NCBI GenBank assembly: GCA_945883335.1
Contig: CAMCXI010000001.1
Location: forward strand, 62,001 to 126,000
DNA length: 64,000 bases
Reading direction: 5' to 3'
From: Candidatus Methylopumilus universalis
GTDB lineage: Bacteria; Pseudomonadota; Gammaproteobacteria; Burkholderiales; Methylophilaceae
Shown here piece by piece: positions 9,181 through 21,801 of this stretch. The position numbers were made by a program, and so were the translations under genes. Positions within the stretch are counted from its first letter, which is position 1, and each line of letters begins with the position of its first letter. The notes beneath the pieces were generated by a model. It made no database searches, had not been told where the DNA came from, and saw only the letters and a program-made list of their open reading frames with translations.

Positions 9181-11370
9181 CATAAAAATATCCTTCAAAT
9201 TGCCCTGGACGTCCCTCTAGATCGACTTTTCGATTATCTCGATGGGGGTGTTGACGTTAAAATCGGTCAGCGCGTGATCGTCCCTTTTGGTGCGCGTAAG
9301 GTCGTGGGTATGGTCGTGGGCATTAGCGACACGAGTGAGTTTGCAATTGAAAAACTTAAATCCATCGTCCAGGTCTTTGACGGTGAGCCGCCAATCGGAG
9401 CGGATACTTTTGGCTTGTTAAGATTCTGCGCTGATTACTACCAATATCCGTTTGGTCAGGCATTATTAGCAAGCCTACCGACAAGGCTTAGACAAATCGA
9501 GCCGGCTGTTTCACGAAAGCAATTTCTATATGCCATCACCCCTGAAGGTTTGCAGGCAAGTATTGATGAAATTCCGGCGCGGCAAGCTGTCCAGCGTAAG
9601 ATTTTCCTCGCGCTTCAACAAGGGTCGCTGACTGAAGCTGCCCTCAAAGAAATTTCAGCAGGCTGGCGGCCTGCAATTGAGACTTTCCAAGGCAATGGCT
9701 GGATACAATCAGAGCAAGTGTTAGCAGGCTTTAAATCTAGCAACCAACCTGTTCCTCCCCCCTTGCTTAATGAAGAACAAACCTTTGCAGTCAATCAGGT
9801 CATTGAAAGCGCAAATACCTTTAAGCCATTTTTACTGCATGGCATTACGGGTAGCGGTAAAACTGAAGTTTATATGCAGATTCTGCAGCAAATTTTGACC
9901 GATCCAAATAGCCAGGCGCTTGTGCTAGTCCCTGAAATTAATCTCACGCCACAGTTAGAGGCGCGATTTAGAAATAGACTGCCACATTTCCCCTTGGTCT
10001 CTCTGCACAGCAACCTTAGCGAGAGCGAGCGCTTACAAAATTGGCGCTTGGCGCAATCAGGGCAAGCCAGAATTATTATTGGAACGCGTTTAGCAGTCTT
10101 TACGCCTATTCCCAATTTGAAAGTTGTCTTAGTCGACGAAGAGCACGATGGTTCTTATAAACAGCAAGATAGCATGCGTTACCATGCCCGCGACGTTGCG
10201 ATGGTGCGGGCACAGCGCAATCAAGTGCCTATTGTGATGGGGAGTGCAACCCCAGCGCTAGAGTCTTGGCAGAATGCGCAAACAGATAAATATACCTTGC
10301 TCAGTTTAAATAGCCGCGCTGTTGCGCAGTCAGCGTTACCCAATATTCGATGTCTTGATACCACTAAACTTGAAAGTGAGAATGGACTCACCCCTGTGAT
10401 GGTGAATGCCATGCGTGAGCGCTTAGAGCGCAGTGAGCAAAGCCTGTTATTTATCAATCGACGAGGCTACTCGCCGGTCTTGCTATGCAGTGCCTGTCAC
10501 TGGATTGCGCCTTGCATGCGCTGTAGCAGTCGTTTGGTGGTGCATCTTAAGCAGGGTCGATTACGTTGTCATCATTGTGGCCATGAGCAAAAGATGGTTC
10601 GTCAGTGTACAAGTTGTGGCAATGCGGATTTGCATCCAACCGGCCATGGCACGCAGCGTTTGGAAGAGACCCTTAAGCAGCTTTTCCCTAGTGCTAGAAT
10701 TCAACGCGTCGATCGCGACAGCACTAGTCGCAAGGAAGCGCTCAATGATATTTTGACCGCGGTTCATGCGAACGAAATTGATATTTTAATTGGCACGCAG
10801 ATGATGGCTAAAGGACATGACTTTCCTAACCTCACATTGGTAGGGGTGATTGACACCGACAGCGCATTGTTCAGCCCTGATTTTAGAGCCGCTGAGCGTT
10901 TATTTGCACAGCTGATGCAAGTATCGGGCCGTGCTGGCCGTGCCGAAAAAGCAGGCGAAGTCCTGATACAGACTGCATTTCCAAGTCATCATTTGTTTAA
11001 TGCGCTGCGCAGCCAGGATTATCCTGCTTATGCACAAACCTTATTGCAGGAACGTGAAATGGCGCAGTTCCCACCTTTCTGTTATTTAGCTTTATTGCGT
11101 GCGGAAGCGACTAATTATCGAGACGTTGAGGCTTTTCTAAACTTCGCCTTTGAGCTTGCCCGTAACTTGAGCCAGCAGGTGCTGACCTATGATCCAATGC
11201 GTGCACAAATGGAAAGGCTAAAGGGTATGGAGCGTGGTCAAATCTTGATGCAAGCCAGCCAGCGTGGCGCCCTGCAGAAACTACTCGCCGGCCTTACGCC
11301 GCAATTACGCGCGAGTAAATTGGCGGCGAAGGTGCGTTGGAGCGTGGATGTTGATCCGATGGAGTTTTAG
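9181..11370 (+). CDS. priA: Primosomal protein N' (replication restart helicase)
   Basis: GITGSGKTEVY Walker A, VDEEHDGSYKQQ, zinc-binding Cys cluster, IGTQMMAKGHDFPNLTLV; ORF open from 9127, MHKNILQIALDVPLDRLFDYL start at 9181 preferred. Confidence 0.95.
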   Translation, partial: HKNILQIALDVPLDRLFDYLDGGVDVKIGQRVIVPFGARKVVGMVVGISDTSEFAIEKLKSIVQVFDGEPPIGADTFGLLRFCADYYQYPFGQALLASLPTRLRQIEPAVSRKQFLYAITPEGLQASIDEIPARQAVQRKIFLALQQGSLTEAALKEISAGWRPAIETFQGNGWIQSEQVLAGFKSSNQPVPPPLLNEEQTFAVNQVIESANTFKPFLLHGITGSGKTEVYMQILQQILTDPNSQALVLVPEINLTPQLEARFRNRLPHFPLVSLHSNLSESERLQNWRLAQSGQARIIIGTRLAVFTPIPNLKVVLVDEEHDGSYKQQDSMRYHARDVAMVRAQRNQVPIVMGSATPALESWQNAQTDKYTLLSLNSRAVAQSALPNIRCLDTTKLESENGLTPVMVNAMRERLERSEQSLLFINRRGYSPVLLCSACHWIAPCMRCSSRLVVHLKQGRLRCHHCGHEQKMVRQCTSCGNADLHPTGHGTQRLEETLKQLFPSARIQRVDRDSTSRKEALNDILTAVHANEIDILIGTQMMAKGHDFPNLTLVGVIDTDSALFSPDFRAAERLFAQLMQVSGRAGRAEKAGEVLIQTAFPSHHLFNALRSQDYPAYAQTLLQEREMAQFPPFCYLALLRAEATNYRDVEAFLNFAFELARNLSQQVLTYDPMRAQMERLKGMERGQILMQASQRGALQKLLAGLTPQLRASKLAAKVRWSVDVDPMEF

Positions 11371-11377
11371 AACTGCA

Positions 11378-12445
11378 TTAAGCTTGGTGATATTGCTTAC
11401 TGTGTTCCCGTACCGCTGATAAAAATGATGCCGCGTTTTCTGGCGGCGTCCACTGCGTAATGCCGTGGCCCAAATTAAACACGTGGCCATGACCTTTGCC
11501 GTAGCTGGCTAAAATCGTTGCGACTTCTTTCTCAATCGCCTCGGGCGTGGACAGTAAAATCGCTGGGTCCATATTGCCTTGAAGCGCAACCTTGTTCCCA
11601 ACGCGTTGACGCGCTTCCCCGATGCTCACAGTCCAGTCTAAGCCTAATGCATCTGCACCAATGTTAGCTTGCGCCTCAAGCCAGAGTGCACCCCCTTTGG
11701 TGAACACGATACTTGGCACCTTCTTGCCCTCGGCTGTCTTGGTGAGGCCATTTACAATCTTTTGCATGTAAGCGAGTGAGAACTCTTGGTAGGCGTTGTG
11801 TGAAAGTGCGCCGCCCCATGAGTCAAAAATCATCACGGCTTGCGCACCCGCTGCGATCTGCGCGTTGAGATACAAAATCACCGTTTGCGCGGTCGTTTCG
11901 AGGATGTGATGCAACAAATCAGGACGAGCATAGGCCATCTTCTTAATCGTTAAGAAATCTGTGCCACCCTTACCTTCCACCATATAGGTGGCTAGGGTCC
12001 AAGGGCTACCAGAGAAGCCAATCAACGGCAGGCGACCCTCTAATGTCTTACGTATTTGGCTGACGGCATCGAATACGTATTGGAGCTTTTCCATGTCTGG
12101 CACTTCAAGTTTTTTGATATCCGCTTCTTGTTGTAGCGTACGCTCAAATTTTGGGCCTTCGCCTTCCTCGAAATAAAGACCTAAGCCCATTGCATCAGGC
12201 ACGGTCAAGATGTCAGAGAATAGAATAGATGCATCGAGCAATGGATAGCGATCTAGTGGCTGCATCGTGACCTCTGTGGCGAAGTCAGGGTTTTTACAAA
12301 GCTGCAAAAAGCTGCCCGCCGTTTTACGACTCTCACGATACTCCGGCAAGTAGCGACCAGCTTGGCGCATCATCCAAACTGGGGTGTAGTCTGTTGGTTC
12401 GCGCATAAGGGCTTTGAGGAAGGTATCGTTTTTTAATGTCGTCAT
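11378..12445 (-). CDS. hemE: Uroporphyrinogen decarboxylase
   Basis: [44 protein letters not shown]; start at MTTLKND preferred over the longer ORF. Confidence 0.96.
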   Translation of the reverse strand: MTTLKNDTFLKALMREPTDYTPVWMMRQAGRYLPEYRESRKTAGSFLQLCKNPDFATEVTMQPLDRYPLLDASILFSDILTVPDAMGLGLYFEEGEGPKFERTLQQEADIKKLEVPDMEKLQYVFDAVSQIRKTLEGRLPLIGFSGSPWTLATYMVEGKGGTDFLTIKKMAYARPDLLHHILETTAQTVILYLNAQIAAGAQAVMIFDSWGGALSHNAYQEFSLAYMQKIVNGLTKTAEGKKVPSIVFTKGGALWLEAQANIGADALGLDWTVSIGEARQRVGNKVALQGNMDPAILLSTPEAIEKEVATILASYGKGHGHVFNLGHGITQWTPPENAASFLSAVREHSKQYHQA

Positions 12446-12478
12446 TTTGCTATCTATATCTAAATACTTCAGTGATGA

Positions 12479-12503
12479 AAAAAGGGTGCCTAGCACCCTT
12501 TTC
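12479..12503 (-). terminator. Rho-independent terminator downstream of gltD
   Basis: aaagggtgc-cta-gcaccctttt hairpin; A-tract on + strand gives U-tract on - strand transcript. Confidence 0.7.
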
Positions 12504-12515
12504 TCTTACGCTAAC

Positions 12516-13943
12516 TTAGCGAGGTAGATTTGAAGAGCCCATTAAGAACTCATCCACCGCTCGGGCGCACTGACGACCCTCACGGATTGCCCAAACCACG
12601 AGTGATTGACCGCGACGCATATCGCCAGCCGCAAATATTTTGGCTTTCGAGGTGGTGTAGCAACCCACTCCATCGGTCGTTGCTTTTGCATTGCCGCGCG
12701 CATCTTTTTCTACGCCAAACGCATCGAGTACCTTTTGCATGGGGCTTACAAACCCCATCGCCAGCAATACTAAGTCCGCTTTAATCGTGAATTCAGAGCC
12801 TGGCACTTCTTCCATTTTGCCGTTTTTCCACTCAACCTTAGCGCCTTTAAGTGCAGTGACCTTGCCATTCTCACCAATGATTTCTTTAGTGGTGATCGAC
12901 CAGTCACGTTCACAGCCTTCTTCGTGCGAGCTTGAGGTACGGAGTTTAAGCGGCCAATTTGGCCATACCATATTCTTATTTTCTTTTTCTGGCGGTTGTG
13001 GCATCACCTCAAATTGCGTGATCGATACAGCGCCATGACGGTTAGAAGTGCCCACACAGTCAGAACCTGTATCGCCGCCACCAATCACAACCACATGCTT
13101 ATTCGTTGCCATGATTTGGTTGGGCACAGTATCGCCAGCGACCACTTTATTTTGTGGGCGTAGGAAGTCCATCGCAAAATGCACACCATTAAGCTCGCGG
13201 CCTGTTACTGGCAAATCACGTGGGTTTTCAGCACCACCCGCTAAAATCACTGCATCGAAATCTTTGCTTAAATCTTCAGCACTGACGTTCTCGCCAACGA
13301 TATGATTCACACGGAACTCAACGCCTTCAGCTTCCATTTGTTCAACACGGCGGTCGATATGGCTCTTCTCAAACTTGAAGTCAGGAATGCCGTAACGAAG
13401 CAAACCACCTACGCGCGTTTCTTTTTCAAACACAACAACATTGTGACCTGCACGCGCTAACTGCTGGGCTGCTGCCATACCTGCAGGACCTGAGCCAACG
13501 ATGGCAACTTTCTTACCTGTTTTTTGCGCTGGCGGTTGTGGAACCACCCAGTTATTTTCCCAAGCTTTATCAATAATCGCGTGCTCAATAGATTTAATGC
13601 CTACTGCATCATCATTAATATTGAGTGTACATGCTGCCTCACAAGGGGCTGGGCAGATACGACCAGTAAACTCTGGGAAGTTGTTGGTTGAGTGCAACAC
13701 ATCAATCGCACCCTTCCAGTCTTGTTGATACACCAAATCATTCCAATCAGGAATGATGTTGTTGACTGGACAGCCTGTTGTACAAAAAGGAATCCCGCAG
13801 TCCATACAGCGTGCGCCTTGGACCTTCGCTTGATCATCAGTTAAATGAAGTACAAATTCTTTGTAGTTCTTAACGCGATCAGTGACTGGTAGATTAGCCT
13901 CTGAAAGACGTTCAAATTCCATAAAGCCAGTAACTTTACCCAT
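12516..13943 (-). CDS. gltD: Glutamate synthase small subunit
   Basis: [44 protein letters not shown]. Confidence 0.96.
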   Translation of the reverse strand: MGKVTGFMEFERLSEANLPVTDRVKNYKEFVLHLTDDQAKVQGARCMDCGIPFCTTGCPVNNIIPDWNDLVYQQDWKGAIDVLHSTNNFPEFTGRICPAPCEAACTLNINDDAVGIKSIEHAIIDKAWENNWVVPQPPAQKTGKKVAIVGSGPAGMAAAQQLARAGHNVVVFEKETRVGGLLRYGIPDFKFEKSHIDRRVEQMEAEGVEFRVNHIVGENVSAEDLSKDFDAVILAGGAENPRDLPVTGRELNGVHFAMDFLRPQNKVVAGDTVPNQIMATNKHVVVIGGGDTGSDCVGTSNRHGAVSITQFEVMPQPPEKENKNMVWPNWPLKLRTSSSHEEGCERDWSITTKEIIGENGKVTALKGAKVEWKNGKMEEVPGSEFTIKADLVLLAMGFVSPMQKVLDAFGVEKDARGNAKATTDGVGCYTTSKAKIFAAGDMRRGQSLVVWAIREGRQCARAVDEFLMGSSNLPR

Positions 13944-13945
13944 GA

Positions 13946-16900
13946 TTATGCAGCCTCCTTCTTGGCAGCAGCGAGCTCATTAAGCGCGCGTTTGTATTCA
14001 TTTGGCATCACTTTTATAAATTTGCTTCTCGCATTTTCCCAGTCCGCACGAAGCGCCTGCGCACGTTCACTGCCTGTGTATGCGATATGCTTATCAATTA
14101 ATGCCAGGAGTGTTGTTTCATCTGCTTGGTTCAAGTGGTTGATGCTACCCGGCGTAAAGGTTGAAGCCACTGCAACTTTTTCAAGTGAAACCATGGCCAT
14201 GTTGCAACGCTTGTTGAACATGCCATCTTCGTCATAAACGTAAGCAACGCCGCCTGACATACCAGCAGCAAAGTTAAGACCAGTTTGACCGAGTACAACA
14301 ACAGTACCGCCCGTCATGTATTCACAGCCGTGGTTACCAACGCCCTCAACTACTGCGCTTGCGCCAGAATTACGCACGCAGAAGCGTTCGCCTGCCACAC
14401 CTCGGAAATAGCTTTCACCTGTGGTTGCACCAAACATCACGGTATTACCAACAATCACATTTTCATGTGCGACACCGCGGAATGCAACAGGTGGTTTGAT
14501 GACGATGCGGCCGCCACATAAGCCTTTGCCGACGTAGTCATTGCCTTCACCCGTCAATTCAATACTAATGCCGTGCGCTAAGAATGCTGCAAAACTCTGA
14601 CCCGCTGTGCCTTTCAGTTTGATGCTGATGGTGTCATCAGGTAAGCCAGCATTCCCGTAAATCGTTGCGACTTGGTTAGACAGCATAGTGCCAAACGTAC
14701 GGTTGGTGTTAGTGATTGGCAAATCAATGGTGACCTTTTCGCCTTTTTCTAGGGCTGGTTTTGCAAGTGCAATCACTTGATTATCAAGTGCATTTTTTAA
14801 GCCATGGTCTTGAACATCGTTGTTAAACAATGAAACAGATTGATCCACTTTTGGTTGGTGGAATATCTTGCTGAAATCAAGACCAGCTAGCTTCCAATGG
14901 TCGATCCCCTTTTGCATATCGAGCAAATCAGCACGGCCGATCAAATCGTTGAATTTTCGGATCCCCATTTCAGCCATCAACTCACGCACCTCTTCAGCGA
15001 TGAAGAAGAAGTAGTTCACAACGTGTTCAGGCTGACCTGTAAAGCGTTTACGGAGTTCAGGATCTTGTGTTGCAACGCCAACTGGGCAGGTGTTGAGATG
15101 GCATTTACGCATCATGATGCAGCCCTCAACGACAAGCGGCGCAGTCGCAAAACCGAATTCATCAGCACCCAATAGTGCGCCAATCAATACGTCGCGGCCC
15201 GTTTTCATTTGACCATCAACTTGCAATTTGATGCGGCCACGCAGCTGGTTAAGCACCAGCGTTTGTTGTGTTTCAGCCAGACCGAGCTCCCAAGGGGTGC
15301 CCGCATGCTTGATCGATGAAATTGGCGATGCGCCAGTGCCGCCGTCATGACCAGCCACAACGATGTGGTCTGATTTTGCTTTAGCAACGCCGGCTGCGAC
15401 AGTTCCAATACCAGTTTCTGATACCAATTTCACTGAGATATCAGCTTTTGGATTCGCATTTTTTAAGTCGTGAATCAACTGCGCCAAGTCTTCAATAGAG
15501 TAAATGTCATGGTGTGGTGGCGGTGAGATCAAGCCAACGCCAGGCACTGAGAAACGAAGTTGGGCAATATAAGGGCTCACCTTATGGCCAGGTAACTGAC
15601 CGCCCTCACCAGGTTTTGCACCTTGTGCCATCTTGATTTGGATTTGGTCAGCGTTTGCTAAGTACTCAGCAGTCACACCGAAACGACCCGAAGCAACTTG
15701 CTTAATTTTTGAGCGCATCGAGTCACCCGCTTGAAGCGGAATGTCTCTTTCAATCAAGCTTGCGCCAATAACCTCAGCCATTGAACTTGCTTTAGCCACA
15801 GGGATAAAGCGTTTTGGATCTTCGCCGCCCTCACCCGTATTTGATTTACCACCGATGCGGTTCATCGCAATCGCTAATGTGGCATGCGCTTCTGTTGAAA
15901 TAGAACCTAAAGACATCGCGCCCGTCGCAAAGCGTTTAACAATCTCTTTTGCTGATTCAACTTCTTCAAGTGGAACCGGTGCGCCAGCAGATTTGATTTC
16001 AAACAAGCTACGCAAAGTCATGTGACGACTGCTTTGGTCGTTGATCAGTTTTGCATACTCTTTGTATGTGCTTGCTTCACCAGTCCGCGTTGCATGTTGG
16101 AGTTTCGCAATCGAGTCTGGTGTCCACATGTGCTCTTCGCCACGAATACGGTATGCATACTCACCGCCCGCATCTAAAGCGTTCGCCAAAACAGGGTCAT
16201 CCCCGAATGCGGCTTTGTGAAGATTGAAGCTTTCTGTTGAAACTTCTTCTAAGCCTATGCCTTCGATGTGGGTGGCTGTGCCAGTAAAGTACTTCTGGAT
16301 GAACGGTGTATTTAAGCCAATTGCTTCAAATATTTGCGCGCCACAGTAAGATTGGTAAGTTGATATACCCATCTTAGACATTACTTTGTGCAAGCCTTTG
16401 CTGATGGCTTTAATAAAGTTTTTATTCGCTTCGTAGGTGTCACCTTTGACCATGTCTGCAATGGTTTGGAAGGCTAGCCAAGGGCAAACAGCCTCAGCAC
16501 CGTAACCGCCAAGCAAAGCGAAGTGATGGACTTCACGTGCAGAACCCGTATCAACCACTAAACCGGTACTGGTTCTGAGGCCTGCGCGAACTAATGACTG
16601 ATGCGTTGCTGATGTGGCTAATAATGCTGGGATAGCTAAGCGGTCTTTGCTGATTGCGCGATCTGAAAGAATCAATAAATTGTAGCCATCACGCACAGCT
16701 TTGCTGGCAGCAATACAGATTGCTTCAACGGCGGCGCCCATGCCTGCGGTGCCTTCTGAGACTGGATAAGTCATATCCAATGTTAACGCGCGGTATTGGT
16801 TTTCAGTGAGCGTATCAATGGCTCGGAGTTGTTCTAATTCCACTAGCGTTAGAACAGGCTGGCTAGCCTCTAAACGCATTGGTGGGTTAGTCTCATCAAT

Positions 16901-18571
16901 CGCCAACAGGTTTGGTTTCGGTCCGATAAACGTGACCAGCGACATCACTAATTCTTCACGAATTGGGTCAATGGGTGGATTGGTCACTTGTGCGAACAAC
17001 TGTTTGAAGTAGTTGTAAATAATTTTTGGTTTGTTCGATAGCACAGACAACGCGCTGTCGTTACCCATAGAGCCTGAAGCTTCCTCACCGTTCGCAATCA
17101 TAGGTTGCATAACGAACTTCACATCTTCTTGCGTATAACCAAATGCTTGTTGCGTATCCAGCAAGCTGCTCGCCATGGATGACTGAGCATCAATCTTGGG
17201 TAGGTCTGCTAAAGAGTAGCGTGTTTTTTCAATCCAAGCTTTATAAGGCTTAGCTTCAGCAAGACTTTTTTTGATTTCAGCATCATCAATGATGCGGCCT
17301 TCTTCAAGATCAATCAGCAACATTTTGCCTGGTTGCAAGCGCCATTTCTTGATTATTTTTTCTTCTGGGAATGTCAAAACGCCCATTTCAGAGGCCATCA
17401 TCACATGGTCGTCATCTGTTAATAAATAACGTGCTGGGCGTAAGCCGTTACGGTCAAGTGTTGCACCAATCGTGGTGCCGTCAGTAAATGCAACAGCCGC
17501 TGGACCATCCCATGGTTCCATTAATGCTGCGTGATATTCGTAGAACGCGCGACGATCATCGTCCATGAGTTTATTTGCGCTCTCGTTAGACCAGGCTTCT
17601 GGAATGAGCATCATCATCGCGTGTGGCAATGAATAGCCACCAGCGACCAATAACTCAAGTGCATTATCAAATGCTGCTGAGTCAGACTGGCCTTCCACAA
17701 TGAGTGGCCATAGCTTTTCTAAATCCTCACCCATCAATGCTGAGCGCATTGACTCATGACGGGCTGCCATCCAATTAATATTGCCTTGCACAGTGTTGAT
17801 TTCACCATTGTGGGCGATCATGCGGAATGGGTGCGCTAAGTCCCAAGCTGGGAAAGTGTTGGTTGAGAAGCGTTGATGCACAAGCGCCAATGCTGAAACC
17901 ATGTCTTCATCTTGCAGATCTTTGTAATAAATACCCACCTCATTAGCAAGTAACATGCCTTTGTAGATGATGGTTTTTGATGACAAAGATGGAAAATAAA
18001 ATTGTGCGGAATCTTCTAGTTTAAGCGCACGTACTTCATGTTCGATCCGTTTGCGAATTACAAACAATTTGCGCTCGAAAGTATTTTGGTCGGCAACGAT
18101 TTCACCGCGACCAATAAATACTTGGCGCATCACTGGCTCAACATCTTTCGCTGCTTGCGCGATGTTACTGTTGTCGCGAGGCACATCTCGCCAGCCTAGT
18201 AATGTTTGAGCTTCTTCGTGGATGATGCGAGCAACAATAGACTCACATGCTTCACGGCCGTTTTTAGTTTGGGGTAGAAATGCGGTACCGCAAGCATAGC
18301 TGCCAACTGCAGGAAGGTTAATGCCAAGCTTAGTTGCTTCTTTGCGCATAAACGCATCTGGCATTTGAATCAAAATGCCGGCGCCGTCGCCCAATTTTGG
18401 GTCGTAACCAGTCGCTCCACGGTGCGTTAAGTTTGCGAGAATTTGCAAACCTTGCTGCACGATTTGGTGGCTCTTTTTGCCTTTTATGTGCGCAACAAAA
18501 CCAAGACCACAGGCATCGCGTTCGTTAGAAGGACTATATAAACCTTGCTGCTCTGGCATTCCGCTGCCCAT
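13946..18571 (-). CDS. gltB: Glutamate synthase large subunit
   Basis: 1541 aa; [12 protein letters not shown]-terminal Cys glutaminase, [37 protein letters not shown]. Confidence 0.97.
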   Translation of the reverse strand: MGSGMPEQQGLYSPSNERDACGLGFVAHIKGKKSHQIVQQGLQILANLTHRGATGYDPKLGDGAGILIQMPDAFMRKEATKLGINLPAVGSYACGTAFLPQTKNGREACESIVARIIHEEAQTLLGWRDVPRDNSNIAQAAKDVEPVMRQVFIGRGEIVADQNTFERKLFVIRKRIEHEVRALKLEDSAQFYFPSLSSKTIIYKGMLLANEVGIYYKDLQDEDMVSALALVHQRFSTNTFPAWDLAHPFRMIAHNGEINTVQGNINWMAARHESMRSALMGEDLEKLWPLIVEGQSDSAAFDNALELLVAGGYSLPHAMMMLIPEAWSNESANKLMDDDRRAFYEYHAALMEPWDGPAAVAFTDGTTIGATLDRNGLRPARYLLTDDDHVMMASEMGVLTFPEEKIIKKWRLQPGKMLLIDLEEGRIIDDAEIKKSLAEAKPYKAWIEKTRYSLADLPKIDAQSSMASSLLDTQQAFGYTQEDVKFVMQPMIANGEEASGSMGNDSALSVLSNKPKIIYNYFKQLFAQVTNPPIDPIREELVMSLVTFIGPKPNLLAIDETNPPMRLEASQPVLTLVELEQLRAIDTLTENQYRALTLDMTYPVSEGTAGMGAAVEAICIAASKAVRDGYNLLILSDRAISKDRLAIPALLATSATHQSLVRAGLRTSTGLVVDTGSAREVHHFALLGGYGAEAVCPWLAFQTIADMVKGDTYEANKNFIKAISKGLHKVMSKMGISTYQSYCGAQIFEAIGLNTPFIQKYFTGTATHIEGIGLEEVSTESFNLHKAAFGDDPVLANALDAGGEYAYRIRGEEHMWTPDSIAKLQHATRTGEASTYKEYAKLINDQSSRHMTLRSLFEIKSAGAPVPLEEVESAKEIVKRFATGAMSLGSISTEAHATLAIAMNRIGGKSNTGEGGEDPKRFIPVAKASSMAEVIGASLIERDIPLQAGDSMRSKIKQVASGRFGVTAEYLANADQIQIKMAQGAKPGEGGQLPGHKVSPYIAQLRFSVPGVGLISPPPHHDIYSIEDLAQLIHDLKNANPKADISVKLVSETGIGTVAAGVAKAKSDHIVVAGHDGGTGASPISSIKHAGTPWELGLAETQQTLVLNQLRGRIKLQVDGQMKTGRDVLIGALLGADEFGFATAPLVVEGCIMMRKCHLNTCPVGVATQDPELRKRFTGQPEHVVNYFFFIAEEVRELMAEMGIRKFNDLIGRADLLDMQKGIDHWKLAGLDFSKIFHQPKVDQSVSLFNNDVQDHGLKNALDNQVIALAKPALEKGEKVTIDLPITNTNRTFGTMLSNQVATIYGNAGLPDDTISIKLKGTAGQSFAAFLAHGISIELTGEGNDYVGKGLCGGRIVIKPPVAFRGVAHENVIVGNTVMFGATTGESYFRGVAGERFCVRNSGASAVVEGVGNHGCEYMTGGTVVVLGQTGLNFAAGMSGGVAYVYDEDGMFNKRCNMAMVSLEKVAVASTFTPGSINHLNQADETTLLALIDKHIAYTGSERAQALRADWENARSKFIKVMPNEYKRALNELAAAKKEAA

Positions 18572-18590
18572 TTCCTATCCCTCGTCAGTA

Positions 18591-18660
18591 CTGATAAAAA
18601 CGGACACCAAATCGAGGGTTTTGGTGTCCGCTAACCCCGTCCTTGCTGGATTTTTATCAG
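18591..18660 (-). promoter_or_regulatory. Nested inverted repeats / terminator-like hairpin in the gltB 5' leader (candidate attenuator)
   Basis: cggacaccaaa...tttggtgtccg (11 bp perfect) followed on - strand by TTTTT; enclosing ctgataaaaa...tttttatcag (10 bp perfect). Confidence 0.5.
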
Positions 18661-18855
18661 AAAAAATTAATAAAAATTAGCACACGGGCAAATGTAAATT
18701 AATCTGCATCGTTAACATGCCTGCCCCATTTATTTAAAACGATGCGACCTACACGACATATTTAGCGGTGAAACCTTATAATTCTATATAAATTAATGCT
18801 CTGCTTCAACCTCCATGTGCATGTGAGGCTTAGCTTTTGCATAATATTAAGTAAG

Positions 18856-20148
18856 TTATTTTGCAGTTTTCATCGTCACAAAAACTTTTTTAGCTGCTGC
18901 GATAGTTGCATCAATGTCTGCATCACTATGTGCTGCAGAAATAAACCCAGCTTCAAAGGCTGAAGGTGCAAGGTAAAACCCTGCATCTAACATTGCATGA
19001 AAGAACTGGTTGAATGCTTCTTTATCTGACATCATCACCTCATCAAAACTGTTAGGCACATTCTCACTGAAGTAAAGACCAAACATCCCGCCCACGGATT
19101 GCGCGCTAAAAGAAATGCCGACTTCTTTTGCGGCCTTGCTGAGTCCATCGACTAAGCGTTTTGCGCTCGCTGTTAGTTTTTCATAAAAGCCTGGCGCCTG
19201 AATCAACTCCAATGTTTTCATGCCAGCGGCTACCGCGACAGGGTTCCCTGACAAGGTGCCTGCTTGATAAACAGGGCCAACAGGTGCTAAGCATTGCATG
19301 ATGTCTGCGCGACCACCAAAAGCCCCAACCGGTAAGCCACCACCAATCACTTTTCCAAGCGTCGTGAGATCTGGCTTAACATTGTAGAGCGCTTGTGCGC
19401 CGCCAAGTGCCACGCGGAAACCTGTCATCACTTCATCAAATATCAACACAGCGCCATGCTTGGTACATTGCTCACGCAGGGCTTCTAAAAAGCCTTTGCT
19501 GGGCGCAATCAAATTCATATTGCCGGCCACTGGTTCGACAATCACACAGGCAATTTCGTTGCCAATTTCTTTAAATAGGTTTTCAAGACCGGCAATGTCG
19601 TTGTAATTGAGCGTCAGCGTATGGGTAGCCACTTCAGGGGGAACGCCAGCAGAGCTTGGTGTACCAAAAGTGAGCAGACCAGATCCAGCTTTTACCAATA
19701 ATGCGTCAGCATGTCCATGGTAGCAGCCTTCAAACTTCACAATCTTGCTACGACCAGTAAATCCTCGAGCAACACGAATCGCACTCATCGTTGCTTCTGT
19801 CCCTGAGCTAACAAGGCGCAGCTGTTCCATACTTGGTACAAGTTTGCTGACCATTTCAGCCATGTCTAATTCACGTGCCGTAGGCGCACCAAATGAAAGG
19901 CTATTCACGGCGACTTCTTGCACAGTTTTAATGACTTCCGGATGGGCGTGCCCTAAAATCATCGGACCCCAAGATCCAATGTAATCGGTATATTCCTTGC
20001 CATCCTCGTCCCACAATTTTGAGCCTAAACCACGCTTAAAAAATATTGGGGTGCCGCCCACAGAGCGGAAAGCACGAACGGGTGAATTAACGCCCCCAGG
20101 AATAAATTTTTGTGATTTTTCAAAAAGTTGTTGATTACGTGATGTCAT
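18856..20148 (-). CDS. hemL: Glutamate-1-semialdehyde 2,1-aminomutase
   Basis: [53 protein letters not shown]; start [12 protein letters not shown] at 20148 preferred. Confidence 0.96.
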   Translation of the reverse strand: MTSRNQQLFEKSQKFIPGGVNSPVRAFRSVGGTPIFFKRGLGSKLWDEDGKEYTDYIGSWGPMILGHAHPEVIKTVQEVAVNSLSFGAPTARELDMAEMVSKLVPSMEQLRLVSSGTEATMSAIRVARGFTGRSKIVKFEGCYHGHADALLVKAGSGLLTFGTPSSAGVPPEVATHTLTLNYNDIAGLENLFKEIGNEIACVIVEPVAGNMNLIAPSKGFLEALREQCTKHGAVLIFDEVMTGFRVALGGAQALYNVKPDLTTLGKVIGGGLPVGAFGGRADIMQCLAPVGPVYQAGTLSGNPVAVAAGMKTLELIQAPGFYEKLTASAKRLVDGLSKAAKEVGISFSAQSVGGMFGLYFSENVPNSFDEVMMSDKEAFNQFFHAMLDAGFYLAPSAFEAGFISAAHSDADIDATIAAAKKVFVTMKTAK

Positions 20149-20167
20149 AATGGATATGCCCAGTGGC

Positions 20168-20794
20168 TTAAAAAAATGATGAAAATTGTTGTGCGCAAGG
20201 CGCAATTTCTTGAATGTCTCGATTAAATAAATCACCTATCACCGCAACAGCAGAAGCGCCTGCGGTAACGACACTACCAACATTTTCTAGTGTAATGCCG
20301 CCAATGGCAACACAGGGCACATCTAAAGTTTGGGCTAGGGTAAACAAATTAAGTTCTGTGCGTGGTGCATTTGGTTTCGTGTTAGATGGAAAACATGCGC
20401 CAAAAGCAACATAGCTGGCACCAAGTTCTGCCGCTTTTTGGGCGCGAGCAAAATCACCGTAACAGGAAACCCCCAAAATTTTATCTGGCCCTATTTGCGA
20501 TCTTGCAGCTGCAATGTCGCCATCATCGCCGCCAATATGAACGCCATCTGCATCAAGGGCTAGGCAAAGCTCAATATGGTCGTTAATGATGAAAGGGATT
20601 TTATGTTTGCCACAAACTGCTAATAAAGCGCTTGCTTGTGTCATCCGTAAAGTATCTTGAGCAATTTTATTGCGGTATTGAATCACTCGGGCACCACCTA
20701 AAATGCTCGCTTCAACCATCTTACAAAGTTGCTCGGTATTTTCTGAGTCTGGGGTGATGGCATATAGGCCATGAATCTTGACGCTATTGAACAT
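20168..20794 (-). CDS. thiE: Thiamine-phosphate synthase
   Basis: [47 protein letters not shown]. Confidence 0.93.
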   Translation of the reverse strand: MFNSVKIHGLYAITPDSENTEQLCKMVEASILGGARVIQYRNKIAQDTLRMTQASALLAVCGKHKIPFIINDHIELCLALDADGVHIGGDDGDIAAARSQIGPDKILGVSCYGDFARAQKAAELGASYVAFGACFPSNTKPNAPRTELNLFTLAQTLDVPCVAIGGITLENVGSVVTAGASAVAVIGDLFNRDIQEIAPCAQQFSSFF

Positions 20795-20805
20795 CGTGCT
20801 TCTGA

Positions 20806-21633
20806 CTACTCTTCCTCGTCGTCGCGTGCCCAGAACATGCGATCAGGAATATATTGGCCCATGCCAGGACGAAAGCCTGCTTTGAGTGTTTGCCAAGTAT
20901 ATTCTTGGGCTTCAAGGATGGCTTCTTCCATGCTCAAACCATGTGCAATGCAAGCCGCAATTGCTGAAGTGAGTGTGCAACCAGAACCATGATAGCTTCC
21001 TGGCAAGCGCTCCCAGTTATAGGCTTTAATCAGCCCGCTTTCACCATAAAGCGTATTAACAACTTCGTGTGAGCGCTCATGGGTGCCAGTGATTAAAACA
21101 TACTCACAGCCAATGTCTAAAAGGCGCTGTGCGCTCTCGTCCAATGAGGCATTTTCTGCCTCATCAGAGTCATCGTTATAAAAAGCTAAACGACGCGCCT
21201 CAATACTGTTCGGTGTAATTAAAGTTGCTTGCGGGAAAAGCAAATCAATCATTGCCGCTTGAACATTATCGTTAGCCAGTTCATCTCCACGCCCTGAAGA
21301 AAGCACTGGATCAATCAGCAATGGGGTGTCTGGGTAATCTGCCATAATTTCGGCGATGACTGCGACATTTTCAACGCTACCCATCATGCCTATCTTAAAC
21401 GCCATGACCTGCATGTCTTCTAAAATGGCGCGAGCCTGTTCATTAATCCAATCCGCATCAAAAATCATTACATTTTCAACGCCCACGGTGTCTTGCACAG
21501 TAATGCCTGTCACCACAGAAAGTGGGTGGCAACCAATGCTAGCAAAAGTCAGAATGTCTGCCTGCAAGCCAGCTCCACTACTAGGGTCTGTGGCAGCAAA
21601 AGTCATTACTGATGGTGGCATGAGATTTTTCAT
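20806..21633 (-). CDS. thiD: Hydroxymethylpyrimidine/phosphomethylpyrimidine kinase
   Basis: TDPSSGAGLQADI, DPVLSSGRGDEL, TPNSIEA, YHGSGCTLTSAIAA. Confidence 0.93.
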   Translation of the reverse strand: MKNLMPPSVMTFAATDPSSGAGLQADILTFASIGCHPLSVVTGITVQDTVGVENVMIFDADWINEQARAILEDMQVMAFKIGMMGSVENVAVIAEIMADYPDTPLLIDPVLSSGRGDELANDNVQAAMIDLLFPQATLITPNSIEARRLAFYNDDSDEAENASLDESAQRLLDIGCEYVLITGTHERSHEVVNTLYGESGLIKAYNWERLPGSYHGSGCTLTSAIAACIAHGLSMEEAILEAQEYTWQTLKAGFRPGMGQYIPDRMFWARDDEEE

Positions 21634-21672
21634 GGTGTGTAAATTGGCGTAAAACGCACGTTAAAACTGAAT

Positions 21673-21708
21673 ACCGTATTCTAGCTTAAAACCGTATTCT
21701 AGCTTAAA
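21673..21708. repeat. 18-bp tandem duplication
   Basis: accgtattctagcttaaa x2 exactly, followed by accg. Confidence 0.85.
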
Positions 21709-21754
21709 ACCGAGGGGCGAATTGAGAAACAAGGATTTTCGACTGGATGATATT

Positions 21755-21801
21755 TGGAGCGGGTGACGGGAATCGAACTCGCTTATCGTTCTTGGGAAGC
21801 T
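21755..21801 (-). pseudogene. tRNA-Gly 3'-half remnant (attachment-site scar)
   Basis: tggagcgggtgacgggaatcgaactcgcttatcgttcttgggaagct aligns with a few mismatches to the 3' half of the intact tRNA-Gly at 24240-24313. Confidence 0.85.
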
